Assembly: GCA_022836615.1 (NCBI GenBank)
Contig: MU405294.1
Span: 62,001 to 126,000, forward strand
DNA from: Annulohypoxylon bovei var. microspora
Taxonomy: Eukaryota > Ascomycota > Sordariomycetes > Xylariales > Hypoxylaceae
Direction of reading: 5' to 3'
Length of the DNA stretch: 64,000 bases
The translations under genes were made by a program, and so were the position numbers. Position 1 is the stretch's first letter. The number at the start of each line of letters is the position of its first letter. The notes beneath the pieces are model-generated. The model did not search any database, was not told the DNA's origin, and saw nothing but the letters and a program-made list of their open reading frames with translations. Shown here piece by piece: positions 34,097 to 46,731 of this stretch.

Positions 34097-35170
34097 TCAC
34101 TCAGCCTCCACAACCATCTTCTTAGCCGAAACTCCTTTCCTCAGAATATCCAACGCCTCCTGAATCCCCTCCAACCCCTTTGTCGGCACCACCTCCGGGG
34201 CAGGCGCCGCCTTATACTCCCCCGACTCCAACGCCCTCGGCAGAAAGTCCTCGAAGATCTTGCTCGTAGTGTCGTAATACGAGCCCCTCTCGTCGCCGCC
34301 CTCGAACACGAACTTCGCCTGCACGCCCTCCGGGATCGCCCCCTCGGGAACCAGGTTCGCGCACGCGACGAACAAGTTCTGCTTCGACTTGCGCGAGACT
34401 TCCAGACACGGGGCCACCCCGTCCATCGGACCCGCGGCCTGGAAGATGCCTGCGCAGACGCCCTTATCGAGTTCGGCCACGATGTCATCGACCACAGTCG
34501 GGCTCTTATAATCGAACACTTTATCCGCGCCTAGGTTCCTCACGAGCTCAAAATTGTGCGCGGAGCACGTGGCCACGACGTCGAACCCCGCCGCCTTCGC
34601 CAGCTGAACCGCATTGCTCCCAACGCCCGCGGCCCCGCCCCAAACCAGCAGCGTCTCCCCCCTCCTCCTCGCGCCGCCCACCTCCGGGTACGGAAGACCC
34701 AAATACCCCTTCCCGAACAGCGCGCCGCCCGCCGTCGCCAGACAAAGCGGGAACACGGCGGCCTGCGCGAAAGTCATATGCTCCGGGATCCGAGCCGTGA
34801 GCGCCTGGTCCAGGGCCACGTGCTCCTGGAACGCGGCCCTCGGCACGTTGCCCTCTCTGCGCTCCCCCATGGAAGCCGCGTTCCCGACGGCGTACCCGAG
34901 CACGCGGTCCCCGACCTGGAACTTCCGGGACGCAGGACCCGGCCCCACGGCCTCGACGACGCCGGCGACGTCCTGGCCGGGGATCAGGGGGTACGTGAGG
35001 AAGGGCAGGGCGGCGTTCTGCAGGTACGCGTCCACGGGGTTCATGCCCCAGGCGCGGGCCTTGACGAGGACGTCGGCCTCGCCGAGGGCCGCGGGGATAG
35101 GGGTTTTGCGGATAACGCTTGGGATGCCGGCTTTGTCCTGCCAGAAGGCGCGGTTGGCTGGAGTAGACAT
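34097..35170 (-). CDS. medium-chain (MDR) zinc-type alcohol dehydrogenase / enoyl reductase-like
   Basis: A single exon encodes 357 aa. The N-terminal GroES-like domain includes 'NPVDAYLQN' and 'PGQDVAGVVEAVG'. The Rossmann domain has the NADPH-binding glycine motif 'GGAAGVGSNAVQLA' (about residue 180) and 'LGADKVFDYKSP'. The Cys/His set of the catalytic zinc (GHE region) is absent; 'PGQD' replaces it. This points to a zinc-independent quinone oxidoreductase or the trans-acting enoyl reductase type found beside fungal polyketide synthases. No polyketide synthase is in the window, so a general reductase role is the simplest view. Third-position GC is very high, producing long antisense shadow frames. 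Confidence 0.9.
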   Translation of the reverse strand: MSTPANRAFWQDKAGIPSVIRKTPIPAALGEADVLVKARAWGMNPVDAYLQNAALPFLTYPLIPGQDVAGVVEAVGPGPASRKFQVGDRVLGYAVGNAASMGERREGNVPRAAFQEHVALDQALTARIPEHMTFAQAAVFPLCLATAGGALFGKGYLGLPYPEVGGARRRGETLLVWGGAAGVGSNAVQLAKAAGFDVVATCSAHNFELVRNLGADKVFDYKSPTVVDDIVAELDKGVCAGIFQAAGPMDGVAPCLEVSRKSKQNLFVACANLVPEGAIPEGVQAKFVFEGGDERGSYYDTTSKIFEDFLPRALESGEYKAAPAPEVVPTKGLEGIQEALDILRKGVSAKKMVVEAE

Positions 35171-36210
35171 TGTGGAGGGTTATGTAGGTAGGTAGGTAGA
35201 AATGTAAATATGGTAGAAGATGCTAGTATGCAGATACTTCAAAAATAGCGATTTGCGTAGTGTTAAACGTGAATAATGAAGTACTCGAACCTGGCAAAGG
35301 GACATAGATTAATTTATACCTACGCTATTAACAATGTCTCCCTATCAATTTACTAAGAAACCTACATCATAGGATTAACTTATACGTACCTATCAAACCA
35401 TTTGTAACCTAATTCCAAAGTGCAGAACGGCGTAGACTCCCGAATTCCGCAGGTTTAAACTCCAATTTCACTGAGTCCTGCGGAGCAGGAGACCAAGATT
35501 CCGGATACCATCCGGACTTAAACGGCTGTACCGTAGTTTCGTCCGGTAGCACAGATTTGCTGACTCATTTAGAAAAGTTTAGCGTGGTGTTGGGGGGATG
35601 TCATGCTATGACAACAGTACATCACATCACGAAACAATCATTATCAAATTTATCATGGTCATCAATAATACAGATCCTTATTTGTATTAATTCGACTCTC
35701 CCTAATCCTAGCAAGTCATTCATAACTCATTATGAAAAGGGATTCAATTCAGGATATCAATCGAATCTTCTGGTATCTCTCGCAACACAACAACCCAGCT
35801 CAATCAGTAGATTAAATCATCTTATCACCAAGCTGACCGCAATCCACCATGCAATGCCAGCCGTGCTTTATATCAAGCTCTCCGAAAACAACATGAATGT
35901 CCATTCCTTTTCTGTCCTCGCGTGCCCTTCTATGGGGGGAAGAAGTCGTCATGTACTACCTAGGTCCAAACGCCTGTAAGGGCAATTACTATATCTAGAG
36001 CACGGCCACCCAGCAGCCGCTTAATGTCAACCGTGAAGTCGTTCATTCGTCCATCTAATTTTTGAAATCAACGTGAAATGGAGACGAAGGCATCAGAACG
36101 TCAAGATGTCGAGCGTTTTCCTAAAACGTCTCAGACTCTTGGCTGATAGCGCTCGAAGGGCTAGCTACCGTGCCGAATGTGTCTATATACGGAGTTAGCA
36201 ACATGGATTT
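35171..36210. other. intergenic, no gene supported
   Basis: About 1 kb. An open frame at 35557-35979 (+) has no ATG at its head and no domain, so it is not called. A TAGG/GGTA run lies at 35186-35200, just upstream of the reductase start. Confidence 0.45.
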
Positions 36211-39200
36211 TCATGCCTGAAAAGACTGTGATGACCTACCTCGCTTTCGCCGTCTCTCCTCTCCATCTTCGCTGCCTCGGCTAGGGGTCATCGCTCTAGG
36301 CCCGCTAGGTCTTCGGGTGGGAACCCCTAGAGCAGCGCTCAGATTCCTGTTTTCTGGTTTCGGACTTCCGGAGTGGTAGCTTCCGGCATGCGTGGCGGTG
36401 GCTGTACCGTAGCCACTCTCGACGCTCTGGTATGGCAATGGACTGCCATGCTTCTTCTGAAGCTTGTTCACCCGGTCATGCTGAGGTGGTGTCTGCGTGA
36501 GTGCAGGTGAAGGGCCTTCAATCGGCTCCTTGGGAGGTCGTGGTGGTCCCTGCGGGCTGGGGGACGGCATTCCCTGCCAGTGGTAATCGTCTCCTCCGTG
36601 GCCCGAGTTCATCGCACTGTTATCGCTGTACCGGTTGGTGTTCTGGGCAGGAAATCTATTTAGTGAAGTGGCGGAGCCAGCCCAGTCAGCAGACCTCGGA
36701 GACATGGGTGTGTCATAGTCTTGCGCCGAGGTTTCCAACGCTGTCCCAAAGCGTTCCATCCGCCCCGGCCGCGGCTGCGGGTGTTGCAAGTTAAGCGAAT
36801 TACGATGAGCCCTATATTTGGGGTCCTCCGGGGTGGAGTACGGGATGGGTGCAGAGGGCTGCTGGACAGGGGGCCGCTGCAATGGTTGCTGCATGGTAGT
36901 CATGCTAGGCAGGTTGTCGTCCATGGTTGCCGGACGAAGATCTTGTTCAGAGAAGCCAGAATGTAACTTGTCAGTTTCATATGCGTCCTGGTGCTGGAAT
37001 TGATCGTAATTCCCTAGATCTGAGGCAGATCGAGAAGGGGGATGTTGTAGGAAGTCCTCAGGCGGGTCATGTTTCTTAGAGGTGCCACTACTTCGAAACA
37101 CTCGTCCTAAGCTTGACGTTGTCGTCTCAGACCACCGCGAGATCTTCGGGAAGAAACTGGACGAGCCTCGTGATTTGTGTTTTTTGCTCTCTTCTGTCCT
37201 AGGAGTGTTCTCATTGCTAACCGAATAGTGCTGTGCCTGGGGCGAGTTCTGGGGCGGTGTGCCTAGAGGTACAGATCCGCCTCTTTGTCGCTCCTCGCTG
37301 GGAGATAGCATTCCTCCGTGCATCTCGTATTGGCTGAGCGGTGGCGCAGAATGCTCATTGTATTCACCCTCATCTTCCGGCACGGTGCTAATGCGATGAT
37401 CCGAGAATTTTCGCTCGTTACCTAGTCTATTAGATGTCCCACGAGATTGGGGTATGGACAAATGTCCCGACTGGCTGGCGTGGCTAGCAGTCGATGTTCC
37501 CGCATGACCTTCGGGCTCATAACCCCGATCTTGCTCGTATTGCACCTCGGGTTGGATATTCTCAATCGATTGAGCCCTGTTGCTCATGGGTCCCATCGGT
37601 CCGTTGGGCTGGTGTTTAAGGTCGTTGACATCATCGAGCAGTTGATTTAATAAATCCTCGATCCTGGTAAGATCGTTGGCGCCTTTGGAACTGAGGCCTT
37701 GGAGTGCTCGTCGAAGGAAGTTTCGTTTCTTTACGTTGGCGTCTTCGGTGCCGGCCTGGGAGCCTCCCTGGATGGATCTTGCACTACTGCCGGGGAATGG
37801 TCGCGGGCCGCCAAGATGACGCTTGACTGTCTTCTCTGTGTTGTCCTTCACTTCAGTGATGATTTGGTCTTCACTATCCACCAACATCTTCTTGATATCT
37901 TCAAAGGAGTTGCGCATATCAGCCGCAGAACGAACAAGGGTTACAAGTATCTCGGTATCCCTAGCACTTCGTTGCGCATCGCGGACCATAAGCTATACAG
38001 TCATTAGTAAACAGCAGAGTGAAATGTTTCGGGATATACTCACATGTTCCATCAGGGCGATGATGTCCTTCGATTGGATCCTATCGATTCCAGTTCCGGT
38101 AGAAGGGTCGTAGAGTGGTGTTCCCATAGCCTGGGAAAGGCCGGCAAGATGTCTCGCATCCTTCGGTACGTAGAACGGGTCCTCGGACTCCCTGAGGTTA
38201 GATTGGTTCAACATTGCAATGTCTTTACCCTTGACGTCAGATCTATCGCGGACCTCGTTAGGTGCCGCAGAGATATAGCCTTCATCGCCTCCAGTTATCC
38301 CAGGGCTACCAGTGTGGAAGCCGCCTCTGTAGGTTTCTGTTCCAAACCCAGTTCCACCCAACATGTTTCCATCTACACCGGGAAGGTTGGCTATCGGACT
38401 AGTTCCCTCGTAAGGGTTCGTGACCAGAGTATCTCGCTTACGGTCTCCTGAAGTTCTTTGCCACTCGTCATCTTGCTCTTGGCTAGGTTGTCGGCTATGT
38501 GATGTGACCATGGCTCCTGCGGTTGCAAGAGTAGCTGCGGCAGCCGCATCGGAGATTCCAAGGCCATGACTGTTATCCTGTCTGCTCGCCTTGGGCGTCA
38601 CAGCACGATCGTAAGCGTACGATCTATCGTAGGTCGGTGTAGGCTCTGCCGGCCAGTGATCTCTGTCCCCGTGCTGTGATCCGCCAAGTGGTCCTTGTAC
38701 GACTGAAGGAGTTCGTTCGTCATAGCCATATCCTATCTCTGGCATGGGATTATCCATATCTGGGAGGCCACTAGCCCCCAGCCTTGGGTGGTCGTAATCC
38801 GAAAGGCGATCAACGCTATGACGCGGAGTGGCGTCCGGCCGGTAACCGTCCTTAGTAGCTCGCTCTTTGAAGGAACGATTTCGCGAAACACCTTCACCAA
38901 CAAACTCGCTATCGTTCTCTTCGGCGTTCGAATTCTGACCAGAGCCTACAGCCTTTCGCTTGAGGGCGGCCTGCGCTGCGCGTTGTAGAGCAACGCTCGT
39001 AATAGCGCTCTCGGAAACGGTGGGGGAGTTGCGGTAGTTCGATTGAGGAACCTTTCGGCCGTATTCGTCGAGTTCATATTCCGAAAACTCTCTGGAATCT
39101 GTTGATGGGTCACGCTCCCTTAATAGCGCCGGTGATTGGTCATGTTGCCACTCGACTGCTTCATTGCGACTCTCCACCGAGCGCTTCGTAGGACTCACTC

Positions 39201-41598
39201 CCCGTGACTCGTCACCGTACGAAAATTGCGAGTCGCGGTAGTCTTGCCTGACTCCCGTAGAGCCACTCAAAACAGAAGGATCAAGCTGCGACCCCTCGAC
39301 CAGCGATGCCACAGCAGATTCCGGCGCAAAGTTCTGGTGCACCATCTCGGGATTTCCTCCGACAACGTGAACCGCTTGTCCCGAAGTTACACGGTCCAAT
39401 TCACTATCGTCAGTGTACTGGGTATTTCTATAGTCCATGCCAGAACTTCTGACGCTGCTAGCTTCATCGACGAACTCACGGCTTCGCAGATTGCTGGGGA
39501 CAGAACTTGGAGAGTTAAGGTCTCGGTTAAGAAGCGATTTGTCCGGGGATGAGAGTTCGCTTTCCGTATGCACCGTCCTCGAGTCTCGATAGCCGTGGAG
39601 ATCACTTTCCCCTTCCGTAATCCCCGACACGCTCTGAATTGGACTTAGTCCTCGTCTTTCCTGCTGGTAAGGAACATAACGCAAGGGGGCCGGCACGTCT
39701 TGCGATCCATAGAAGGACTGCAGGGATGACTCATCATCGTACATGCCCGGCTCAGAGAGATGGCCGGCCTCATCGTAGTCGTCGTCGTACTCATCCCGAC
39801 CTTGGTCTATGTATCGGTTTCCGAACTCGTCGGTTCTATACTCCTCCCGGTATTCGGCGTTCCCTTTACGAGGAAGCGCTTTAAGGTCGCCATGGGACAC
39901 ATTGGCATGTTGAGCACCTAGGCCCTGAATCGTGTGACTCGGTGATCTTGAAGGAGAGGGAGTTCTCTGGATAGATTCCATCGAAGCAACACCTCTTGTG
40001 ACCTGTTGGACCGGCGCCATCTCTTCACTCGCAGAGTGAGGTCTATCCGTCTCGGCTGACAATATGGAGGTACGGGTCATATCCGACGGGTTGATCTCAC
40101 TCTGAAGAGGCATAGGCGGTACTACCTCGTGCTCGACGGCATCAAAGGCATCGCCATATCTTTCACCATTGTCACGCTTCGGGGTCTCTGCGCGTCTCCT
40201 CCTTCGTTGCCTCTTTTCATCGCCCCTAGACCTTGATCGCAGCGCGTCCCCAGTAACCGCAGCGTCCAGAGCAGAATCCGTAAGCGTATCACGGCCACGA
40301 TCGCGACGGGGTGTGAGATCTTCGTCTTGCGCGTCTTCAGTGACGGAGACATGCTCGATACTACTCTGAGGCGACAGATCATTTCTAGCCTCTCTATCTC
40401 GCCTGTCCTTCGATTTAGTTGATTGGGTTGTATCGGCGGATTTCCTTTTAATCGTCCCAGAAATCTCTTCACGAGAGGCCGAAGTGAGGCTTGATAGGGA
40501 ATCGCGATCTTTGCTCCTCCGAGTTTCCCGTTGGCTTCGTTCCCTCTTGATGGCATCTAGCTCGGGTAAGATAAGTCGCCGGATAGCATCCTCGACGGTT
40601 TCAAGTAGCTTCGGATTATTTATCGATACCTTGGAGGAAGAATGTGAATCATATGAGCGGTGGCTGGCAGTTAATTGAGATGTGAGATTGCTCGAGTCAG
40701 CGGCTGAAACCACGGATTCCTTGTGACTCCCCTTAGATCTGCGCTTTTCGTTTTCCTTGTCGCCAGAGCTGCCTGTTCTACTCTTCGACTTGTGTCTTCG
40801 CTCTGGTTTGCTTGCCTTCTCAACTGCCTTTTGCATAACGCTCCGATCATGACTAGAGCTCCGGACCTTACGATGTACCTTCTCAGTCGCAGGAGCAGGA
40901 GCTGGACTTCTGGCACGCTTTTCATTCAGCGCAAATGAGTTTCCACCGGAGCCATCTAGGAAACTGTCGGTGGGAATGGCCGAGATATCGGACATATTAG
41001 GAGGCTGATAAGCCGAGGCCTTGCTATCGGCGGCAGGTATAAGCGGACTCGATACCTTCCGACGGCGATGATGACTTCTCGAGTCAATCTCAACTTCGAT
41101 AGGGTTGCGGGAGACGTTAGACTCCTCGGTAGCGGATGCGTAGGAGTGCATACTCCTTGCGTCTTCCGGGTCCGTCATGTCTAACTCACTTCGAGTGGCG
41201 TTCAGGTTTGCGGTTGCCCTTCTAGACGATGACCTTTTTCTACTGCTCTTGGTCTCGGTAATCTGAATATGGTCGTTTCTACCGCGAGTCTTGGAGGGAG
41301 TGAGGCGGACGCGAACGCTAGGTTTTCGCTCGCTAGAACCGGAACCGCCAGAAACACTGCTCTTCCCGCCTTCGAAATACTCGATCAGGAGAGAGGTCTG
41401 AGAACGATTTGGTCTATGGCCACGGGTTTTAATGGTAACAGGAGTTCCGTCGTCTGGGAGGGAATAATGGGATCTTTCGTCGTCGGCAGGCTTGGACACA
41501 TCGGATGCAGCAATTTCGGTAAGGTCGGTAGTGGTAATCTGGGACTCGGTCTCGGTCGGGGCGGGTAACGGGGGAGCTGTTCTCGAGTCGACTCCCAT
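36211..41598 (-). CDS. very long, mostly disordered conserved fungal protein
   Basis: Two exons on the minus strand (41598-38044, 37992-36211) encode 1778 aa. The 51-bp intron (GTGAGT donor, ACTAAT branch, ATAG acceptor) joins 'IIALMEH' to 'LMVRDAQRSARDTEI' in frame. Nearly the whole protein is charged and Ser/Arg/Glu-rich, with no catalytic domain. Conserved-looking islands are a near N-terminal 'RPNRSQTSLLIEYFEGG' followed by 'KPSVRVRLTPSKTRGR', a short coiled region after the intron ('MRNSFEDIKKMLVDSEDQIITEV'), and a C-terminal 'MSPRSADWAGSATSL'. Such proteins are often scaffold or cortex-associated, but that is inference. The last codons could hide another intron (a GTAGGT lies 32 bases before the stop), so the C-terminus is provisional. 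Confidence 0.82.
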
Positions 41599-44500
41599 TT
41601 TGGTGCCCGAGTATGTGTCCAGTTGTCAAGTTATGCGGCCTCGCCTCCACTTAATTGGCCGCTTCCTCCCTGACCAATCCTCAGGTTGCTTTGTTGTATT
41701 TACCCCAGCGAGTGGTCCAGCGGTGAACGGTATCGGTCTTAGGTGTCAAAAGAAATTTGGAGATGAACAAGAATCCTGGACTAATAAGCCCGGATAAGTT
41801 TGCGCAGGTATCGGTTAACAACGCATGAGAAGATGCGTGGAAAATGCGAAAACTGGGTACAGTGTTAGAGTGAATCGGTGTTCAGAACAACCAAAACAAC
41901 AACCAGGAGTCTGCAGGAGGTCATATGAAGTCAGAGACAGAGACGATAATGACGACGATTGACTAATCGTGTCACAGTGAATAATCACAAATATTATAAA
42001 TCGATACCGGAACACCGAAAAGAGAAAAATGAAATAGGAAAAATTGATAACTAAGAATTGAGAATTGAGGAAATTAATTCTTGGGTTGATGGTGTTGTTG
42101 GTAGAACAAGAAGAATTATGAGGGAAAGCTGCTCAGAGCTGAAGCTCCTCTACTTTTCTTCACATCCCAGCCCCCTCATTTGCGCCGGGGCGGCAACACA
42201 ATCAGGCCCGCCCGCACTATACAAGTACGTACACAGAAAAAAAATCAGAGGGGAAGAAAGAAAAAAAAAAGCAGAAAAATATGTTGGGAGCCGAATCGAA
42301 CAACGATTTAATTATGGATTTATGAAGGGATTCAGAACTTGATATACACTTACAAGATATATTAGAAGATGCGAAAGCTGCTGCAGCGTAAGTACATTAC
42401 GCTCTCAAGTCGATGATGCGAACTCCACGATGTACCTTCTCTTCTTTTCCTGTTTTTTTTTCTTCCTCTCGTTAATGTCTCTTGCCCACTCGGGTGCGTA
42501 AGTGAGTGGGCTAGATGTAAGATCCCACTCTCTTGCTTGCAGGACGATGCGTGTGAAACTGGTCTTGTCCAATCCAGAATACACCCACGTATTAATATTG
42601 TACGGGGAATTCTGGAGCCACAAGACTGTCGTCAGGCCGAGCGCAAAGCCTCGAGGCTCCCTCCTCAATATGACGGTAGAGGCAGTATGAGCCTTGGTGG
42701 GGAGGGGAAGGAAAATAGACGATAATAAGCTTATGAGGCTTTGTTATTATTGTCTAGAAAGAAAGCTGGTAAAGTAGGAGACTGGAGCTGTGAGGGGACT
42801 CTCTGTCCGTGCCTCAGGAACCTTGGAAACTTGCTGGGGGGTGTGTGGGAGTTGATGCGTTGGCTTTGCTTGAACGTTCTGACCAATCAAATTACAGAAT
42901 GGGACCCTGACAGAACTTTACTAGGTAGCTGACAGGGACGGACCGGCTTGCAATGACATGGAAGGAGGTCGGGGTTGCCTTAAGAGCTTCGAAATACATA
43001 CGCATGTACATACTTATGTTCCTTCTCTTATTAAACGACATCGTCTTCAAATGGAAGGTTCCTAATAAGGCTACCTATGTACAAGTACCTACCTTCAGAA
43101 TAAACGTGCATATGCGAGTAATATTCAATACATAAGGTTCGTTACCTTTTCACAATTATTTAATATATGGCATCTTCATTCATTCATAAATATACCTACA
43201 TTTCACACGATAGCTCAATACATAATACGCCCTCCACTAAAGTGGTCTCTCTTTTTTTCCTAAAATTTTGTCATGATATATTATTTTATGGGGTGGTTGG
43301 CATAGAGATTGATTGTTTACCAACGACCGGGTTTCGTTTGCTGCCCAATTTCCCTTCTTTTCATTTCTTATTTAATACAGTTGACCCAGATATCATATTG
43401 CGATGGAACTACTAGTAAATATTAGTCCCGCAAAGTGGTGCTTGTGGCTCTTGCGTCTTTGGCTGGCTGGCAAATGGCTGGCTGGCTGGCTGGCTGGGAG
43501 ACGATCTAGTTTGCGACGGCACGATGATGATGTGCGCTCCACTGGCAGACAGGATCCGCGTCCCGTTCGGTTCAGAGCTTGATCCTTGACCCAACGCCTC
43601 GGCAAGTCTGTGGTTGTATGGGACGGTTGGATTATTCTAGCTTCACTAGCTGAATCCACTAGACCGATCAGTGATGACTCGACCCAGTCAAATCGCCTGG
43701 GCAGTAACCAGCGGACGAATCGGTTCTACAAGCTGCCAAACATCCTCTTCAACCAGTCCGTCATCCATCTTGATTTTCAACCCCCATATGGGGTGATGAT
43801 CATATCGTGATTGCGACGAACCTACGGGACGCTCTACGCTCACCGACTTCTTCTCGCCCCTCTCCAATCCCACGCTGAGATACATTATCACTAAACCAGA
43901 ATCCAATGTGATTAGATACTCCATATACCTCTAGAGTCGCACCGGCAGCCGCTTCGTCCCTTGATGCGCCGTGGGAGCATCCATTTTCATGCTAATCACG
44001 GCCCCGATGCACAATCACGCTGCCACCCGATCTGCGTCAAACCTCATGTAATACCACTCACGGTACCTATAATGGCTAAATGGATAGGTACCTACCTAGG
44101 TGGGTATACTCGAGCCTACAGGACTTGCCCTGCGTCTATCCAGTCGCCATCCTAACGGGATATTTCATTCCTAAAACCCTAGTAGATTGGTGAAGGGAAA
44201 AAAGAGACGTTGCGTCCGAGTTCAATCTAGTTACAACAGCCTAGACTTTGAATAGAAAGCCCCCAACATCGCCACAGCCACTTACCGTCTTGCGATTAAT
44301 GTTCGTCTAACTGCAGATTATATGATCCGGCAATGCCTCCTTTAAGGTACACATCGGCTGGAGTGGCGAATAAATGCGTGTCTCGCACCTTTACATCGGG
44401 GCTTAGGATTCTAGTGCTGCCGTATCAGGGAAGTTGGCGACTTCTCGGATTGCAACGTGATTAAGGCATAGATATCCTTCGGACTTCAACAGTCTGATTC

Positions 44501-45348
44501 AAAGCCACGTTCCCCAACGCCATCGCCCCGTATAGGTTAAGAGCTTGCATATAGCAAGCATTCAAATGATATTATAAGTATGTAGGTAGGTATAAGTTGT
44601 CGCAGTCTCTAACAACTTGCACCTGGAACTGTGACACACATCCCCATCACTTCCGCCGGGCATCTTGCGATGTATACCTAAGGTATGCAGCCTCCCACCT
44701 CAACATGCGAGTATCTAACCATTAAAGAGCAATACGACGATTTCTAGGGCATCGGCAATAAGCGTAGGTAGAGATAGAATTAGGAGGAGTGAGTTACAAG
44801 ATGAATTGCTCAATTTTTGATCGCGCGCCTTTACATCTCTTAATCTACTACTTACTATGTTACATCAATGACAGTCCAGAAGCAGGAATTTAGTTGATTA
44901 TTAAGCGTGATAAAATAGGTACCTATCTTGAGCGTAGACCTCAACTGGTTCATCTTATATATATAAGAGGTATCGCAAAGGAAGCGGGCAGCCGCGTGCC
45001 ATGTTACTTACCTCTCTCTTGATAGGTAGGCACCTACCTATCTATGAATATCTCTCATATATATCTCCCATTTAGGTATCCCGGGCTGCCCGGGCTGGGA
45101 CTTTGCAACCAAGAAATCAAGACATTGCAAAATGAAGCAAATGTTTATTCACAATCTAGTCTAAAGCTAAACAGTAGCAATGATGCTGGTCATGATGTGT
45201 AAGACTAATCTCTGTTGGCCGGCATGGATAAACGGGTATCAATGTGAACTTGCTGCTCAAAAGAAACCAAGAAACAAGATTTATGAGTTAATTATCGGTC
45301 TGTGCAAAGTAGTAGTGTACTACCTAGTAATTTGATGTCTCAGAATAC
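41599..45348. other. long intergenic region, no gene supported
   Basis: 3.75 kb. The part next to 41598 is probably a long leader/promoter for the disordered-protein gene. A GGCT tetranucleotide run lies at 43461-43497. A 78-codon ATG-initiated frame on the minus strand (43924-43688) has a protein-like composition but no domain or neighbour support. Many TACC/GGTA motifs occur at 44085-45060. No tRNA or rRNA was recognised. Confidence 0.45.
43461..43497 (+). repeat. GGCT tetranucleotide microsatellite
   Basis: TGGCTGGCTGG units repeat with one 4-base interruption (CAAA) at 43471-43474. Confidence 0.8.
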
Positions 45349-46731
45349 TCAATCTGAAAAACCCTTTAAGCGGTTCTTGCGTTCATGCTTGTTAGGCTTC
45401 TCTTTTTGCGGTGCTGAGACATACTCGGTTTTTGCGCCGCTCAGCAACTCTCTCACAACGGGATTGTTTAGGTAGTGGCTGGCAAGGCCTCCTCCGAGAA
45501 TGGACTTGAGCATTCCGACTCGGGCTGATAGAGACCAAGTGTCAATGATGATACTGACATTCTGAATTCGAAGCTTTTGTCGGTAGCCGTATTCTCGGTA
45601 GTCGCTATTGAAGTCCACCTTGCTGCCACCCGTGTGAGGATTACTCGCAAAACGTCGTGCGGTCGAGTATCCTGGGCCCTTGCTATGCTCAAGAGAGGTC
45701 GCGATGCTCTTGAAATTGCTATGAAGCTGTCGTTTATCTTTCTTGGATATGGACTTTGACGACTCCTTAGTGAGCGCATTCATGCGTCGAAGAAGCGCAT
45801 CCTGGTCATAACGCATATTCCATGTCTCTCCTGTCTCTTCCTCGTACTCGCGCGCACTTTCCAAAAGCAAGGCGATGTTTGATCCGGCGGCCACCTGAAC
45901 ATCGACGTCACTGCTATCAAGCTGTTCCATAAAAGCTTCTAGCGCCTCCGTACTTTGTTCTTCAAGATTATCGAGACCACTCGCAACAAAACCCCAAGCA
46001 TTCAGCGCTGCAGTGACCACTGGTCCATTATCACCTGCCTCGATTACGTGACCGTCACTCTGAATGATGTCGATAAGAAACTCCAAAAACTCCTCTGCAG
46101 CTGTCACAGAGCCTCCGCCGCACAATGTTGAGACTCCCATGGCTCGGATAGATGCTACCTTGATCTGTTCGTTATCGTCGTCATCATAATCCGAATTCTG
46201 GCAGAGAGTCTTGAGGGTTGGGTACACGCGATCATGAATATTCTCGGCTCCGGATGTGAGGATAGTCACCATCAAAGCTTTCAGTGACCATATCACTCCT
46301 TGAGAAGTTTTACGACCGCGCAAACTCTTAAGCAGCATGGGGATGAGTTCGTCCATCTGCGCATCGATTTCGTCAGCACTGGGGTGATGTCGAATCAGCT
46401 CCGTATATGCTGTCAATTTGTCTGCTCGGTCCTGACCGCTATCGCGCTTCTGATCTAGTAAGTCCACAATATGGTTATGTAGGACCTCTGACGCCGACAG
46501 TGGTGCTAGGCCATCTTGTTCCTCGCCCTCTTCCGAGATGACGAGTGAACTAGCTAGGCTGTCGGTGTATTCATACTCGCTAGAATCTTCCTCCTCGGAT
46601 GCGTGTCGACTAGTAGCACGCGAACCAGGACGTGAACTAGCAGGTGATGGTTGCGCAGATGGTTGTCGCGAGCGCGCCTTTCTAGAGACGGTCTTGCCGC
46701 TCTCGAAAATCTTCTTTCTCAGATCGTGCAT
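45349..46731 (-). CDS. interferon-related developmental regulator (IFRD) family protein
   Basis: A single exon encodes 460 aa. After a Ser/Arg/Pro-rich N-terminus (about 1-45) comes the IFRD armadillo-like domain: 'SLRGRKTSQGVIWSLKALMVTILTSGAENI', 'IKVASIRAMGVSTLCGG', 'ALNAWGFVASGL'. The C-terminal IFRD part includes 'RRMNALTKESSKSISKKDKRQ' and 'RIQNVSIIIDTWSLSARV'. This matches eukaryotic IFRD1/IFRD2-type proteins; animal and yeast relatives bind ribosomes or act in transcription/translation control. The fungal role is not established. The length is usual for the fungal family and no intron is needed. Confidence 0.92.
   Translation of the reverse strand: MHDLRKKIFESGKTVSRKARSRQPSAQPSPASSRPGSRATSRHASEEEDSSEYEYTDSLASSLVISEEGEEQDGLAPLSASEVLHNHIVDLLDQKRDSGQDRADKLTAYTELIRHHPSADEIDAQMDELIPMLLKSLRGRKTSQGVIWSLKALMVTILTSGAENIHDRVYPTLKTLCQNSDYDDDDNEQIKVASIRAMGVSTLCGGGSVTAAEEFLEFLIDIIQSDGHVIEAGDNGPVVTAALNAWGFVASGLDNLEEQSTEALEAFMEQLDSSDVDVQVAAGSNIALLLESAREYEEETGETWNMRYDQDALLRRMNALTKESSKSISKKDKRQLHSNFKSIATSLEHSKGPGYSTARRFASNPHTGGSKVDFNSDYREYGYRQKLRIQNVSIIIDTWSLSARVGMLKSILGGGLASHYLNNPVVRELLSGAKTEYVSAPQKEKPNKHERKNRLKGFSD

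Noticed and set aside
34556..35195. Two long plus-strand frames opposite the MDR reductase
   Set aside because: Arg/Pro-rich, no domain, fully antisense to a well-supported gene.
35557..35979. 140-codon open frame (+)
   Set aside because: No ATG at its head, no domain, no intron or neighbour support.
43688..43924. 78-codon ATG-initiated frame (-)
   Set aside because: Composition looks plausible but it is isolated in a 3.7-kb gap with no domain or splice partner.
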